A stretch of DNA of 64,000 nt from Chitinophaga pinensis (GCA_943324745.2 CALPMT020000005.1:1-64000), one strand, 5' to 3'; counted from the stretch's first letter, positions 17,372 to 28,670 are shown. The notes: generated by a model from the sequence alone, not told the origin. A program made the numbers and translations.

Positions 17372-18040
17372 TTACATCGAATGTTTCTCTCTGAAATGTT
17401 TTTCTAATTTTTCACCACTATTTAGAATCTTTCTACACCACTTAATTTTGAGTGCTGTTTGTTCTTTAGGAGAAAGTTTCCATTGGAAATTACTGTTTTC
17501 CAAGCGTTCTCTCAGTGTGTGTAACATTAAAGCTGCAGAGACTGAGATGTTAAAACTTTCTGTAAAACCGTACATTGGAATTTTTACAAATGTGTCAGCC
17601 ATTTCTTCTACTTCAGCACTGATTCCTTTTCTTTCCGTACCAAAAATTAATGCAATGGGTTTACTCAAATCTAAATCATGTATCGTATTTTCAGTATGTG
17701 GAGTTGTAGCAACAATTATATATCCTTGAGATTTAAGTTTGTCGATGCAATCTTTGGTAACATGTTCACCACGATTATAATTATACATGTCTACCCAGCG
17801 TCCAGCTCCCAGTGCGATATCGCGTTGTACTTTATATTGATTGTCTTTTTCAATGACGTGTAATTCTTGAATTCCAAAACAATCGCAAGAACGAAGAACT
17901 GCACTTGCATTATGTTCTTGATATACATTCTCTATTGCGAGTGTGATGTGCTTGGTCCGTTCTGACGCGATACGGTCAAACATCTCTTTTTTATTTTCGC
18001 TGATTATATCATAAAATTCAGCAAGTATTTTTTCTTCCAT
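17372..18040 (-). CDS. trmH: TrmH-family tRNA/rRNA 2'-O-methyltransferase
   Basis: 222 residues. SPOUT-fold motifs are present: motif 1 HNASAVLRSCDCFGIQELHVIE with the Asn and Arg, motif 2 PIALIFGTERKGIS, and motif 3 IPMYGFTESFNISVSAALMLH. The N-terminal helix (MFDRIASERTKHITLAIENV) and C-terminal extension match TrmH, which methylates G18 of tRNA, better than RlmB. Target assignment is by similarity pattern only. The HU terminator lies just upstream, so transcription probably starts in the short gap or reads through. Confidence 0.82.
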   Translation of the reverse strand: MEEKILAEFYDIISENKKEMFDRIASERTKHITLAIENVYQEHNASAVLRSCDCFGIQELHVIEKDNQYKVQRDIALGAGRWVDMYNYNRGEHVTKDCIDKLKSQGYIIVATTPHTENTIHDLDLSKPIALIFGTERKGISAEVEEMADTFVKIPMYGFTESFNISVSAALMLHTLRERLENSNFQWKLSPKEQTALKIKWCRKILNSGEKLEKHFREKHSM

Positions 18041-18050
18041 TTTTTGACGT

Positions 18051-18081
18051 AAAAAAAAAGGGTAGCAAAAGCCACCCTTTC
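18051..18081 (-). terminator. Rho-independent terminator of the HU gene
   Basis: On the minus strand a 10-bp stem (AAAGGGTGGC with GCTACCCTTT, one G-U) with a TTTT loop is followed by a run of nine T residues. It sits 18 nt beyond the HU stop codon. Confidence 0.9.
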
Positions 18082-18098
18082 AAACTTTAAACTAATTC

Positions 18099-18371
18099 TT
18101 AGTTAACGTTTCCAGTTAAATCAGCACCTGCTTTAAATTTAACTACATTTTTTGCAGCAATATTGATTTCTTTACCAGTTTGTGGGTTACGACCAGTTCT
18201 TGCTTCTCTTTTAGAAACAGAGAAAGATCCAAATCCTACTAATGATAATTTATCACCAGCTTTTAACGCTGTAGAAGTTGCGCTTACAAATCCGTCTAAT
18301 GCTTTTTTTGCATCTGCTTTAGATAATCCAGACTCAGCTGAGATTGCATCGATTAATTCTGCTTTGTTCAT
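18099..18371 (-). CDS. hup: HU family DNA-binding protein
   Basis: 90 residues, the standard HU length. MNKAELIDAISAESGLSKAD, the VGFGSFSV strand and the arm motif GRNPQTGKEI are all intact. It is a nucleoid-associated dimer that bends DNA without sequence preference. Monocistronic, with its own terminator and a likely promoter about 37 nt upstream of the start codon. Confidence 0.96.
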   Translation of the reverse strand: MNKAELIDAISAESGLSKADAKKALDGFVSATSTALKAGDKLSLVGFGSFSVSKREARTGRNPQTGKEINIAAKNVVKFKAGADLTGNVN

Positions 18372-18407
18372 GTTAAAATAGTTTTAGTTATTCAATTAAT
18401 ACTAAAG

Positions 18408-18415
18408 CAAAGTTA
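18408..18415 (-). promoter_or_regulatory. Candidate -7 box for the HU gene
   Basis: TAACTTTG on the minus strand matches the Bacteroidota TAnnTTTG element, which would place the RNA start near 18402 and give a leader of about 30 nt. No clear -33 TTTG at the usual spacing was seen. Confidence 0.5.
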
Positions 18416-18580
18416 TAAGAATATGCAGTAAATACTAGTGTTTTGGCAATAAATGTTAATAAAACTTATTAAAATTTGATGTACAAAACTAATAATGAAC
18501 AAATTAAGTATAAATAATTTTTGTTAAATGTCTGATTTTTAACACTTTGATTTTTTGTTGCTTTTGTTGTTTTTTTTGGC

Positions 18581-19546
18581 TTATTTTTCAACAATTAGTT
18601 TCATATTGCTATATCCAGCACTAAATTCTATATGATTCATACGTTTTTTACCTTCTGGCTGAAGTTCTGTAACACATAAATAGTAATCTTTACAAGGAAA
18701 AAGGATGCCTGATTTGGTGAAAAGTAGTTCATGTTTTCCTTCTGAAGACTGATTAGTCTTAGTTGTTTGAAATATCTTAAAAGTTTTAAGTTCGTTTTTA
18801 TCTTGAAATAGTATGCTTGTCCATGCTGTTGGATAAGGAGACAGTCCACGACAAAAATTATGCACCTTAGCTATCGATTCATTCCAATTTATTTTACAAT
18901 CTCCTTTGAAAATTTTGGGTGCAGATTGAAGCGTGGATGTTTCAATCATTGCTTCTTGGGGTGTACGACAAACTGTACCTTCCATAATTTGAAGGACTGA
19001 TTTTTGAATTAAGTTTTTCCCTAGATACATTAATCGGTCATGAAGTTCTCCTGCAGTTTCATTTTCAGAAATAGAAATGGATTCACGTTCAATAACCATA
19101 CCTGTATCAATTTCTTGTTCAATAAAAAAGGTGGTCACTCCAGTGGTAATTTCTCCATTTATAATCGCCCAATTAATTGGGGCGGCTCCACGATATTCAG
19201 GAAGTAAGGAGGCGTGTAAATTGATCGTTCCTTTTGGAGGCATACTCCATACAATTTCTGGTAACATTCGAAATGCAACAACTACAAATAAATCTGCATT
19301 CAGAGCACTCAATTCCTGAATAAATTGATCGTCCTTCAAGTTTGTTGGTTGTAAAATAGATAAACCATGATTGTAAGCTGTAGTTTTAACAAAACTCTCT
19401 TGAATCTTTTGACCACGTCCAGCAGGTTTGTCTGGCGCAGTAATCACACCCACAATCGTGTAATTCTTTTCTATTAGTCCCTCTAATATTGTACTAGCGA
19501 ATTCTGGGGTACCCATAAATACGATTCGAAAATCTTGATTTGTCAT
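18581..19546 (-). CDS. fmt: Methionyl-tRNA formyltransferase
   Basis: 321 residues, normal length. The N-terminal formyltransferase domain has IVFMGTPEFA, ITAPDKPAGRG, and the catalytic set N109, H111 (NLHASLLPEYRGAAPINWAI) and D147 (EQEIDTGM). A C-terminal OB-like domain follows from about 205. It transfers a formyl group from 10-formyltetrahydrofolate to initiator Met-tRNA. The start overlaps the MATE gene by 4 nt; the operon order is TPR, methyltransferase, MATE, fmt. The 209 bases to the HU start hold the HU promoter and AT-rich sequence only. Confidence 0.95.
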   Translation of the reverse strand: MTNQDFRIVFMGTPEFASTILEGLIEKNYTIVGVITAPDKPAGRGQKIQESFVKTTAYNHGLSILQPTNLKDDQFIQELSALNADLFVVVAFRMLPEIVWSMPPKGTINLHASLLPEYRGAAPINWAIINGEITTGVTTFFIEQEIDTGMVIERESISISENETAGELHDRLMYLGKNLIQKSVLQIMEGTVCRTPQEAMIETSTLQSAPKIFKGDCKINWNESIAKVHNFCRGLSPYPTAWTSILFQDKNELKTFKIFQTTKTNQSSEGKHELLFTKSGILFPCKDYYLCVTELQPEGKKRMNHIEFSAGYSNMKLIVEK

Positions 19547-20874
19547 ATTTTTTTAATTTTCCAATTAAATAATTTTAAATATCCGATAGATAAAATCCCT
19601 AAAGCTCCAAAATAAATATATTCAACGGACCACACCCAAAATATCTCAGCTTTCCAAACCTTGATGAGTAAGTATGAAAAAAGTAAATAAATACTAATAC
19701 TGAATAATTCAATTAAAAAACTTGCGATCGTATTTCCTGAGCCATTTACTGTTTGAAATTTCACTGAAATTAATCCAAATATCAAAAATGATCCAGCTAT
19801 ATATCGAAGTATTTCAGCACTTTTAGCAACGTAGATTTCTTCAGGATTAATTAAAGTGATCATAATTTTAGGGTAGAGTAGAGCTCCATGAAAAAAGATA
19901 AAGAGAAATAGGATGGTTAATAGCTGTATTCTTCGTTGAATGGTTTTTAATGATTCAAAATCAGCTTTGCCAATATATTGTGAAACATAAGTTTTGGTTG
20001 TCGCAGCGAATCCTAAAATGGGTACAAATGCTAAAAAATAAAAAGATCGTATATTTTGTGATACTGTAAGTTCAAATTTCCCCATTTGCTCAATCCAAGT
20101 AAAAAAAACAGTCCAAGCTGCTAAAGCTATAAACCCCTGAAAAAACAAAGGACTACCTATTTTTATTAATTCTAAGAATGATTTCCACTGAAAAGCAAAA
20201 TGATGAAACATCTTATATAGCTTTCGCTCTTGTGAAAAGATTAGAAAAATCACCAAAAATAACATTCCTAATAATTCAGCAATCGTAGAGGCTAAAGCAG
20301 CTCCTTTTATACCAAGTGATGGAATAAAATCTTTATATCCAAAAATCAAAAGGTAACCCAATATAATGTTTGAGATAGCAATGATTAATGCACTAACAAG
20401 AACCACCCAAGTTTTACCTGTGGCTAAAAAAAAAGCTTGAATCGGTAAGCTAAACATGCAAAATAATAGCGCATAACTTCGAACAGACAGAAATTCAATT
20501 TGTAAATTTGTTAAATCTAAATGTCTCGTATATAATGGAAGAAGTTGTGGTATTATAAAAATTAAAAAAGAAAATAATAATACCGAAACTATCCCAATCG
20601 TAACTACCGAAGTTCCAAAAATACGACCTATTGCGTGGTGTTTATCCTGACCAATGCGGCGAGCAATCAATATTTGAACTCCATCACTCAAACCGGTTAA
20701 TGCCATAAAAATGGTTACATAAATTAGACTAGCATTCCCACAAGCGTCAAATGCAATTGTATTATAACGACTCAAAAAAGCAGCATCACTTATCATCACG
20801 ATGGATTGTATAAAAGAAGATACCATCAATGGTAAAGCAACACTCAATATAGTCCTATAATTATAATTGAGCAT
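19543..20874 (-). CDS. MATE-family efflux transporter
   Basis: 443 residues, mostly hydrophobic, about 12 membrane segments. The N-terminal ALPLMVSSFIQSIVMISDAAFLSRY and TGLSDGVQILIARRIGQ match the first MATE repeat, and SPLFFQGFIALAAWTVFF begins the second. Such proteins export cationic drugs or metabolites by Na+ or H+ antiport. The single-base overlap with the methyltransferase (TAATG) and 4-nt overlap with fmt show it is part of the operon. Substrate unknown. Confidence 0.85.
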   Translation of the reverse strand: MLNYNYRTILSVALPLMVSSFIQSIVMISDAAFLSRYNTIAFDACGNASLIYVTIFMALTGLSDGVQILIARRIGQDKHHAIGRIFGTSVVTIGIVSVLLFSFLIFIIPQLLPLYTRHLDLTNLQIEFLSVRSYALLFCMFSLPIQAFFLATGKTWVVLVSALIIAISNIILGYLLIFGYKDFIPSLGIKGAALASTIAELLGMLFLVIFLIFSQERKLYKMFHHFAFQWKSFLELIKIGSPLFFQGFIALAAWTVFFTWIEQMGKFELTVSQNIRSFYFLAFVPILGFAATTKTYVSQYIGKADFESLKTIQRRIQLLTILFLFIFFHGALLYPKIMITLINPEEIYVAKSAEILRYIAGSFLIFGLISVKFQTVNGSGNTIASFLIELFSISIYLLFSYLLIKVWKAEIFWVWSVEYIYFGALGILSIGYLKLFNWKIKKI

Positions 20875-22049
20875 TATTCTACTTGAATCACCAATCCTTT
20901 AAGATATTCTCCTTCAGGATGAAAAGCGTTGATTGGATGGTCTGCAGGTTGATGTAGTTGCTCTAATATTCGAACTTTTCGTCCACTTTCAATAGCTGCA
21001 GCAATGACAGTATTGGTAAATAAATATTTATCTACAACTTGGGAGCAAGAATAGGTGAAGATCAATCCTCCGGGTTTAATTTGACGGATTGCATGAGCAT
21101 TTAATCGCTTATATCCTTGTATAGCTTTATGTCGCTTATCCTTATGTTTAGCGAAAGCAGGTGGATCTAAGATGATAATATCGTAAGCTTCAGGTAGTTC
21201 CTTAATGTATTCCATGGTGTCAGCAACAATGGATTGATGGTTTTTCCCCATGTCATTTAACAATACATTCGCTTCTGTTAATTCAATTGCTTTTTTGGAG
21301 CTATCCAACGAATGGGCTAGAGTTGCTTTACCCGCAATAGCAGCCAAACTAAATCCTCCGGAATAGCAAAAGGTATTTAGTACTTTTTTACCTTTTGCAT
21401 ATTTTCTAACCAAACTTCTATTTTCACGTTGATCGATGAAAAAACCTGTCTTTTGACCGTTTATCCAATCTATTTGATATTTGATTCCATTTTCAAGAGC
21501 AATATGAGGTGTTTCAGCAGAACCAAATAAATACTTATTCTCCACTTCTAAACGTGCAGGTAATGTATCGCTTGACTTAGAGTAAACAGCAATCAGTTCA
21601 TCGCCTAATACGTGTTGTAATCCTTTCGAAATGAACTCTACATTTTGATACATACCGATACTGTGGCATTGAACTACTGCTACTCCAGCATAAAAATCAA
21701 TAATTAATCCAGGTAAAGAATCTCCTTCCCCATGAACCAAACGAAGAATAGAGTTTTGTTCATTAAATAAATTTAAACTTCTTCGTAGTGCAACAGCATC
21801 TCCTATTTTCTCATTGAAAAAATCTTGGTTTATGGGTCTTTCTTCAAAACTCAATACACGAAAAGCAATCGTACTTGGTTGAAAATGACCTCGTGCAATG
21901 AAATTGTTTCGATGATCACATACATCTACGATTTCACCCTCTAGTATATCTGATGTATCAGTATGTATAGCGCCCGAAAACACCCATGGATGAAATCGTT
22001 GAATTGAACCTTGTTTTGCTTTGTGTAATTGTAGTTTTTTGATTGACAT
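20874..22049 (-). CDS. RlmI-like class I SAM-dependent rRNA methyltransferase
   Basis: 391 residues. A PUA domain (about 1-75, RFHPWVFSGAI) precedes an EEHEE-type middle region and a Rossmann methyltransferase domain. Motifs visible are KTGFFIDQRENR, VLNTFCYSGGFSLAA (motif I) and the catalytic IIILDPPAFAKHKD, then IFTYSCSQVV. This architecture belongs to RlmI/YccW enzymes that make m5C in 23S rRNA. The Cys in YSCSQ is the candidate nucleophile. It is 3 nt downstream of the TPR gene. Confidence 0.85.
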   Translation of the reverse strand: MSIKKLQLHKAKQGSIQRFHPWVFSGAIHTDTSDILEGEIVDVCDHRNNFIARGHFQPSTIAFRVLSFEERPINQDFFNEKIGDAVALRRSLNLFNEQNSILRLVHGEGDSLPGLIIDFYAGVAVVQCHSIGMYQNVEFISKGLQHVLGDELIAVYSKSSDTLPARLEVENKYLFGSAETPHIALENGIKYQIDWINGQKTGFFIDQRENRSLVRKYAKGKKVLNTFCYSGGFSLAAIAGKATLAHSLDSSKKAIELTEANVLLNDMGKNHQSIVADTMEYIKELPEAYDIIILDPPAFAKHKDKRHKAIQGYKRLNAHAIRQIKPGGLIFTYSCSQVVDKYLFTNTVIAAAIESGRKVRILEQLHQPADHPINAFHPEGEYLKGLVIQVE

Positions 22050-22052
22050 AGT

Positions 22053-23183
22053 TTATTTTATTGCGTCTGCTTTTGCTTTTACTTCTGTTGCTTTTATTTC
22101 ATTCCCTACTCTGCTGTAAGCACGGTATAAAGTTGTTAAAGCAGCTTTATCTGTTGGTTCGACAGCAGTATACTTTTCTAAAGCAGAAATACCTCTTAAT
22201 AAGGTTTTATTCGCTTGGTCATCTAATAATTTCACTTTAGGATCTTTCATCGGTAATAATGAAGCTTCTTTACTTAAATCCATTGCCCATGAGATATATG
22301 TACTTGCTAATTGATAAATCGCATCGATATACATACCATCAAATGATAAGGCTTTTTTATATCCCGATTCTGCTTTATTGAACTCTTTTTTAGTTAAATA
22401 AGAGGTTGCTAAGTTGTAATATAATTTTTTGTTTACTGAATCGTTTGGATTCGCTTGTGAAAATTCGTCTGTTAATTTTTCATATTCAGTTAAATTTGAT
22501 TTTTTAAATTGAATGTCAATTAGTGATAAAAGAACTTTTCTGTTTGTAGGATAATAACTTTTAAAAACTTCTGCAAACTTGAGTGCTTCATCAGTTTTAT
22601 TTGCGTCTAAATATGTATTTATTCCAGTTAAAAAAGAAACTTCTGCATTAATTGCTGAATTCTCCATCGTTAATCCAATCGTCTTTTTTATATTATTCGA
22701 CTCAATAAATGCAAAAGTCGCATTTTCATAATTTTTCAGAGTATATTGTTGCTCTCCGTATTGAAAAGCTTGTAATGCACGTTGATCAATATAATCCTGA
22801 ACTTTGGTTTTATATTTAGTATTTGGATTATTATATACCAAATTCATATTTTCGTTTGCGATATTTTGATATTCTTTGATTTTTGATTCATCTTTGGTGT
22901 AAGATTTGGTCAATTCCACCAATCCAACATAGATGAAAGCCTTGTAATAAAGTGTTTTTACGCTGTTTTTTGTCTCTTCGTTTATACTTGCTTGGTCAAT
23001 GAATTCTTTTGCTTTTAAGATAGATTCTGATGCAGAAGTAAAATCTCTTTTTTCTAGTGCCCGCACAAATTTATTTTCATATTCACTAGCTGCAGATGTT
23101 TCCATCATTTTTTGTCCATAAATAGTTGTTCCTAATAGTAATCCCAATGTTAGTAAGGAAGTCACTTTCAAATTTGTTTTCAT
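22053..23183 (-). CDS. Exported TPR-repeat protein
   Basis: The start is placed at ATG 23183, giving 376 residues. The frame is open 14 codons further upstream, but that region forms the gyrA terminator stem, and only the shorter form starts with a signal peptide (MKTNLKVTSLLTLGLLLGTTIYGQ region). The mature part is helical throughout with tetratricopeptide-like repeats, such as KKLYYNLATSYLTKKEFNKAESGYKKAL and the following DAIYQLASTY unit. It is probably a periplasmic scaffold with no catalytic motif. First gene of the operon ending in fmt. Confidence 0.78.
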   Translation of the reverse strand: MKTNLKVTSLLTLGLLLGTTIYGQKMMETSAASEYENKFVRALEKRDFTSASESILKAKEFIDQASINEETKNSVKTLYYKAFIYVGLVELTKSYTKDESKIKEYQNIANENMNLVYNNPNTKYKTKVQDYIDQRALQAFQYGEQQYTLKNYENATFAFIESNNIKKTIGLTMENSAINAEVSFLTGINTYLDANKTDEALKFAEVFKSYYPTNRKVLLSLIDIQFKKSNLTEYEKLTDEFSQANPNDSVNKKLYYNLATSYLTKKEFNKAESGYKKALSFDGMYIDAIYQLASTYISWAMDLSKEASLLPMKDPKVKLLDDQANKTLLRGISALEKYTAVEPTDKAALTTLYRAYSRVGNEIKATEVKAKADAIK

Positions 23184-23203
23184 AGTTTTATGTTTAAATA
23201 AGA

Positions 23204-23258
23204 AAACCTTCCACTTGAAAAACATTACAATAAAGTCTTGTTTACAAATGGAAGGTTT
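23204..23258 (-). terminator. Probable terminator downstream of gyrA
   Basis: Arms 23204-23217 and 23245-23258 are complementary over 14 bp with one G-U on the minus-strand RNA, separated by a 27-nt AT-rich loop, and TTTTCTTATTT follows. The loop is longer than usual, so activity is likely but not certain. Confidence 0.55.
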
Positions 23259-23278
23259 ATAAGGTTTTATATTATTAG

Positions 23279-25873
23279 TTATTCTTCTTCAGATTCTTCT
23301 TCAGTGGTATCTTCTTCCTCTGAAATGTCTTCTGTCAAATCATCATTTAATACTTCAATAGGAGCGTTAGGATCAATCTCAGCTAAAGCTTCTTCGTCTA
23401 ATTCATCCTCATCTTCTGATCTTGGAGCTCGAGCTACTGCAGCAATTGAAGCCGTTCCTTTTAAGTTAATTAAACGAACACCTTGTGCAGCCCTACCCAT
23501 TACACGTAATGAATCAACATGCATACGTATAGTTACACCAGCTTTTGTAATGATCATTAAATCATCTTCGTCTGTTACATTTTTAATTGCTAATAACGGT
23601 CCAGTTTTATCTGTAACATTGATTGTTTTAACTCCTTTACCTCCACGGTTTGTGATTCTGTAAATTGGTTCCCCATCTTCTGGATCATTTAAAAACGAAC
23701 GTTTTCCATATCCTTTCTCAGAAACAACAAGTACAGTTGATGTGTTTTCTTTCACACAAACCATTCCTACAACTTCATCAATTTCACTTAATAAGGTTAC
23801 TCCGCGAACACCAGATGCATTTCTACCCATTGGTCGAACTTTCTCCTCATTGAATCGAATTGCACGACCAGATTTAGTAGCTAGTACAATTTCGTTTGTA
23901 CCATCTGTTAATTTAGCTTCTAATAATTCGTCATTTTCACGAATTGTAATCGCATTAATACCATTAGTTCTTGGACGAGAGTAAGCTTCTAAAGATGTTT
24001 TCTTAATCACACCTTCTTTCGTACACATGATGATAAAGTTGTTTTGAACATATTCTTTATCTGTCAAATCTTGAACTTTCACATACGCTTTTACTTTGTC
24101 GTCTTGTGCAATATTCAATAAGTTTTGAATCGCTCTACCTTTTGCTAATTTATTTCCTTCAGGAACTTCGTACACACGCATCCAGAAACATCTTCCCTTT
24201 TCAGTGAAGATTAATAAATAGTTATGGTTAGTTGCAACAAATAAATGCTCTAAGAAATCTTTGTCTCTAGTCGTAGAACCTTTAGAACCCATACCTCCTC
24301 TGTTTTGAACTTTGTATTCAGAAAGACTTGTACGTTTGATATAACCAGCATGTGAAATCGTGATGATTACTTCTTCATCAGGAATTAAATCTTCCATGCG
24401 CATTTCAGATGCAGCATATTCAATTCTAGATTGACGAACATCACCATATTTATCTTTCACGTAGTTCAATTCATCTTTTATGATTTGCATTCTACGATCT
24501 TCGTTTGCTAATATGTCTTTTAAGTCAGCTATTAATGCCATCAAATCAGCGTATTCAGCGCGTAATTTATCTTGCTCTAATCCTGTTAATTGACGTAGAC
24601 GCATTTCAACAATTGCTCGAGATTGTAAGTCGCTTAAGTTGAAACGAGCAATTAAGTTTTCTCTAGCTTCTTCAGGACTATTAGAAGCTCTGATAATTTT
24701 AATAACTTCATCAATATTATCACTCGCAATAATTAATCCTTCTAAAATATGTGCCCTTTCTTCTGCTTTACGCAAATCAAATTTCGTTCTACGGATAATA
24801 ACTTCATGACGGAAATCAATAAAGTGTCTGATAAGGTCTTTTAAGTTAACCAATTCAGGTCTACCGTTCACTAAACAAATATTGTTAACAGAGAAAGAAG
24901 TTTGTAATGCTGTAAATTTGTATAATTTATTTAAAACAACATTTGAAATAGCATCGCGTTTTAATTCAAATACGATACGCATACCATTTCTATCCGACTC
25001 ATCTCGGATGTCCGAAATACCTTCTAATTTTTTATCGTTTACAAGTTCGGCAGCTTTTTTAATTAATTCAGATTTATTGACTTGGTAAGGAATCTCAGTA
25101 ATGATGATTTGTTCTCTTCCGTTACTTTCTTCAATTTCTGCTTTTGCACGTATTACAATACGACCTCTTCCTGTTGTTAAAGCATCACGAACACCTTCGT
25201 AACCATAAATAATACCACCTGTAGGGAAATCAGGTGCTTTAACATAGTTTAATAATTCTTCAACCTCAATTTCTTTATTGTCAACATAAGCTATACAACC
25301 ATCAACTACTTCACTTAAATTGTGAGGAGCCATATTTGTAGCCATTCCTACTGCGATACCAGAAGCACCATTCACTAAAAGATTAGGTATTTTTGTAGGA
25401 AGTACAGAAGGTTCTGTTAAACTATCATCGAAGTTAGGACGGAAATCAACAGTTTCTTTTTCTAAATCGTCTAGCATGTCTTCCGCGATTTTACGAAGGC
25501 GTGCCTCTGTATAACGCATAGCTGCTGGACTATCACCATCTACAGAACCAAAGTTACCTTGTCCGTCAACCAGCGGGTAACGTAATGACCAAGGTTGTGC
25601 CATACGTACCATAGTGTCGTATACAGAACTATCCCCATGTGGGTGATACTTCCCTAATACTTCACCAACGATTCTTGCTGACTTTTTATGTGGGCGGTTT
25701 GAATAAACACCTAAATCTTGCATACCATACAATACCCTTCTATGAACAGGCTTAAACCCATCACGAATATCCGGTAGAGCACGAGAAACAATCACTGACA
25801 TCGAATAATCGATGTACGCAGCTTTCATTTCATCTTCAATGTTAATTTGAATTATTTTTTCCCCGTCTGCCAT
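23279..25873 (-). CDS. gyrA: DNA gyrase subunit A
   Basis: 864 residues. The winged-helix DNA cleavage domain has the catalytic tyrosine Y121 in [10 protein letters not shown]. The quinolone-determining region [17 protein letters not shown] keeps S82 and D86 (E. coli Ser83 and Asp87), so no classical resistance substitution is present. A GyrA box occurs in the C-terminal beta-pinwheel ([10 protein letters not shown]), which supports gyrase rather than ParC. The C-terminus ends in a strongly acidic tail of about 45 residues. Divergent from clpC. Confidence 0.96.
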   Translation of the reverse strand: MADGEKIIQINIEDEMKAAYIDYSMSVIVSRALPDIRDGFKPVHRRVLYGMQDLGVYSNRPHKKSARIVGEVLGKYHPHGDSSVYDTMVRMAQPWSLRYPLVDGQGNFGSVDGDSPAAMRYTEARLRKIAEDMLDDLEKETVDFRPNFDDSLTEPSVLPTKIPNLLVNGASGIAVGMATNMAPHNLSEVVDGCIAYVDNKEIEVEELLNYVKAPDFPTGGIIYGYEGVRDALTTGRGRIVIRAKAEIEESNGREQIIITEIPYQVNKSELIKKAAELVNDKKLEGISDIRDESDRNGMRIVFELKRDAISNVVLNKLYKFTALQTSFSVNNICLVNGRPELVNLKDLIRHFIDFRHEVIIRRTKFDLRKAEERAHILEGLIIASDNIDEVIKIIRASNSPEEARENLIARFNLSDLQSRAIVEMRLRQLTGLEQDKLRAEYADLMALIADLKDILANEDRRMQIIKDELNYVKDKYGDVRQSRIEYAASEMRMEDLIPDEEVIITISHAGYIKRTSLSEYKVQNRGGMGSKGSTTRDKDFLEHLFVATNHNYLLIFTEKGRCFWMRVYEVPEGNKLAKGRAIQNLLNIAQDDKVKAYVKVQDLTDKEYVQNNFIIMCTKEGVIKKTSLEAYSRPRTNGINAITIRENDELLEAKLTDGTNEIVLATKSGRAIRFNEEKVRPMGRNASGVRGVTLLSEIDEVVGMVCVKENTSTVLVVSEKGYGKRSFLNDPEDGEPIYRITNRGGKGVKTINVTDKTGPLLAIKNVTDEDDLMIITKAGVTIRMHVDSLRVMGRAAQGVRLINLKGTASIAAVARAPRSEDEDELDEEALAEIDPNAPIEVLNDDLTEDISEEEDTTEEESEEE

Positions 25874-26041
25874 ATTATTTCTATCTAATAATTAGTTGTT
25901 TGCGTTTTTTTGCGTGTGTAAAACACGAAGAACGAATTTATATATAAATAAAGCAAGGAAAACAAAGGGTTGAGGTATTTTACTAACAAAAATCTGTGGA
26001 AAATTGAAGCTTTTTTTAGAGTTATCAACAATTAATAATTA

Positions 26042-26049
26042 TACATTTG
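26042..26049 (+). promoter_or_regulatory. Candidate -7 box for clpC
   Basis: TACATTTG matches TAnnTTTG exactly, 45 nt before the clpC start codon, in the divergent gyrA-clpC gap. A -33 TTTG at 19 nt is not evident. No matching box was found for gyrA in the other direction, and no heat-shock operator was recognised. Confidence 0.5.
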
Positions 26050-26094
26050 TTATATTGTAGGTAAAGTGTTTTATTTATACTAAAAATAAAAACG

Positions 26095-28620
26095 ATGGAA
26101 GCGAAATTTTCTCCAAGAGTGAAGGATGTGATTAGTTATAGTCGCGAAGAAGCATTGCGTTTAGGAAATGATTTTATTAGTGTTGAACATATTTTGTTAG
26201 GAATAATTCGTGAGGGAGAGGGTGCGGCAATTCGATTGTTAAACTCATTTCATCTCGATTTGCAAAATGTGCGTGCAGAAATTGAAATAGGTCTTAAAAA
26301 AAATGCGCCAATTAGTATTGATTCAGCGATTAATATTCCTTTGGTTAAGCAAGCAGAGAAAGTGTTGAAGAAATCATTTTTGGAAGCTAAACTCTATAAA
26401 AGTTCAGATATTGGTACTCAACATTTATTGCTTTCTATTTTGAAAGAAGAGGATTGTGTTGCGACAACTATATTGAATAAATACGGGGTTATTTACGATA
26501 TTATTAAAGATGAAATAGAACTTATGATGAAAGACGAAAGTTTACCAAGAGCAGAATTTCCTGGTTCTTCTGACGAAGAGTCAGAAAACTTCGGTGCTAC
26601 ACAACGTAAAACTGCAGACCCAAAATCGAAAACTCCAGTATTGGATAATTTCGGAAGAGACTTAACAAAAATGGCAGAATCCGGCCGTTTAGATCCAATT
26701 GTTGGTCGTGAAAAAGAAATTGAGCGTGTTTCTCAAATTCTTTCAAGAAGAAAAAAAAATAATCCAATTTTAATTGGTGAACCTGGAGTTGGTAAAAGTG
26801 CAATTGCGGAAGGATTGGCGTTACGTATTGTTCAACGCAAAGTTTCTCGTATTCTTTTTAATAAGCGTATTGTATCTTTAGATTTGGCTTCATTAGTTGC
26901 TGGTACAAAATATAGAGGACAGTTTGAAGAAAGAATGAAAGCGGTAATGGCTGAAATTGAAAAAAATCCAGATGTTATTCTTTTTATTGATGAAATCCAT
27001 ACGATTATTGGTGCTGGTGGCGCTAGTGGGTCTTTAGATGCTTCTAACATGTTTAAACCTGCGCTAGCTCGTGGAGAGATGCAAGTTATTGGCGCGACAA
27101 CCTTAGATGAGTACAGGCAATACATAGAAAAAGACGGAGCATTAGAACGTCGTTTTCAAAAAGTTATTATCGAACCTACTACAGTAGAAGAGACTATTCA
27201 AATTTTGAATAACATCAAAGAAAAATATGAAGATCACCATATGGTGACTTTTACACCGGAAGCAGTCGCAGCTTGTGTAAAATTAACAGATCGTTACATC
27301 AGCGATCGCCATCTTCCAGACAAAGCGATTGATGCTTTGGATGAAGTGGGCTCTCGTGTACACATCACAAATATCAATGTTCCTAAAGAAATTATTGATA
27401 TTGAAGCTCAAATTGAAGCCTTAAAAGAGAAGAAAAATGAGGTGATCAAATCACAGCAATATGAAGAAGCTGCTAAGTTACGTGATGATGAGCGTAAATT
27501 ACAAGATCAATTAGAAGCCGAAAAACGTAAATGGGAAGAAGAAAGTAAAATTCATCGTGTTGCTGTTACAGAAGAAGATGTTGCTGAAGTAGTTTCAATG
27601 ATGTGTGGTATTCCTGTCACGCGTGTTGCTCAAAAAGAGAGTGGACGTTTGGTGAATATGGCAGAAGAATTAAGAGGGAAAGTGATAGGTCAAGACGAGG
27701 CTGTTGAAAAAGTTGTTAAAGCAATTCAACGAAATAGAGCTGGATTAAAGGATCCTAACAAACCAATTGGTTCATTCTTTTTCTTAGGCCCTACAGGTGT
27801 TGGTAAAACACAATTAGCGAAAGTTTTAGCAAAATATTTATTTGACTCTGAAGACTCATTGATTCGTATTGATATGTCTGAATATATGGAGAAATTTTCA
27901 ATCTCTAGATTGGTAGGAGCGCCTCCGGGATACGTTGGATATGAAGAAGGTGGTCAATTAACTGAAAAAGTAAGAAGAAAACCTTATTCCATTATCTTAT
28001 TGGATGAGATTGAAAAAGCACATCCAGACGTTTTTAACTTATTGTTACAGGTCTTGGATGATGGACATATGACAGATGGTTTAGGTCGTAAAATTGATTT
28101 CAAAAATACAATCTTGATTATGACATCGAACATTGGAGCTCGTCAATTAGCTGATTTTGGTACTGGCGTTGGATTTGGAACAGCTGCACAATCTGCTCAA
28201 AAAGAAGATAATAGTAAGGTGGTAATACAAAATGCATTGCGTAAAGCTTTCTCTCCTGAGTTCTTAAATCGTATTGACGATATGATTATGTTTAAATCTT
28301 TGACAAGAGATGGAATTCATTCAATTATTGATTTGGAATTAGCTAAATTGTACGGTCGTATCAACAACTTAGGTTACCAAATTGAGTTGACTGAAAAAGC
28401 AAAAGATTTTATTTGTGAGAAAGGATATGATGAGAAATATGGTGCGCGCCCTTTAAAAAGAGCAATTCAAAAATATATCGAAGATCCACTCGCTGAGGAG
28501 ATTGTAAAATCTACCATGAAAGAAGGGGATCTAATCGCATTAGATTTAGAAGATGGTAAAGAAGTGTTGACTGTCGTAATTACAGGTGCTGTTAAGCCGA
28601 AATCTAAAACTAAAGATTAA
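26095..28620 (+). CDS. clpC: ClpC-type AAA+ unfoldase
   Basis: 841 residues. Two Clp-N repeats (about 1-145) are followed by AAA-1 with Walker A at 228-235 (GEPGVGKS) and Walker B ILFIDE at 295-300. A UVR motif in a short middle region (about 437-475) and AAA-2 with Walker A at 565-572 (GPTGVGKT) follow. The short middle domain with UVR separates it from ClpB, which is also present at 48987-51605. ClpC unfolds substrates for the ClpP protease, usually with an adaptor; no clpP or adaptor gene lies nearby. Monocistronic, ending in a strong terminator. Confidence 0.93.
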   Translation: MEAKFSPRVKDVISYSREEALRLGNDFISVEHILLGIIREGEGAAIRLLNSFHLDLQNVRAEIEIGLKKNAPISIDSAINIPLVKQAEKVLKKSFLEAKLYKSSDIGTQHLLLSILKEEDCVATTILNKYGVIYDIIKDEIELMMKDESLPRAEFPGSSDEESENFGATQRKTADPKSKTPVLDNFGRDLTKMAESGRLDPIVGREKEIERVSQILSRRKKNNPILIGEPGVGKSAIAEGLALRIVQRKVSRILFNKRIVSLDLASLVAGTKYRGQFEERMKAVMAEIEKNPDVILFIDEIHTIIGAGGASGSLDASNMFKPALARGEMQVIGATTLDEYRQYIEKDGALERRFQKVIIEPTTVEETIQILNNIKEKYEDHHMVTFTPEAVAACVKLTDRYISDRHLPDKAIDALDEVGSRVHITNINVPKEIIDIEAQIEALKEKKNEVIKSQQYEEAAKLRDDERKLQDQLEAEKRKWEEESKIHRVAVTEEDVAEVVSMMCGIPVTRVAQKESGRLVNMAEELRGKVIGQDEAVEKVVKAIQRNRAGLKDPNKPIGSFFFLGPTGVGKTQLAKVLAKYLFDSEDSLIRIDMSEYMEKFSISRLVGAPPGYVGYEEGGQLTEKVRRKPYSIILLDEIEKAHPDVFNLLLQVLDDGHMTDGLGRKIDFKNTILIMTSNIGARQLADFGTGVGFGTAAQSAQKEDNSKVVIQNALRKAFSPEFLNRIDDMIMFKSLTRDGIHSIIDLELAKLYGRINNLGYQIELTEKAKDFICEKGYDEKYGARPLKRAIQKYIEDPLAEEIVKSTMKEGDLIALDLEDGKEVLTVVITGAVKPKSKTKD

Positions 28621-28640
28621 ATAATTCTTTATAATTCATT

Positions 28641-28670
28641 AAGGCCGTTGAGAAATCATCGGCTTTTTTT
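28641..28670 (+). terminator. Rho-independent terminator of clpC
   Basis: AAGGCCGTTGA and TCATCGGCTTT form an 11-bp stem with one mismatch and a G-U pair, with a GAAA loop and a run of seven T. It lies 20 nt after the clpC stop codon. Confidence 0.85.

Noticed and set aside
23184-23225. Upstream start of the TPR protein
   Set aside because: The 14 codons fall in the gyrA terminator stem and would precede the signal peptide.
23279-25873. Quinolone-resistance substitution in GyrA
   Set aside because: The serine and aspartate of the resistance-determining region are both the sensitive-type residues.
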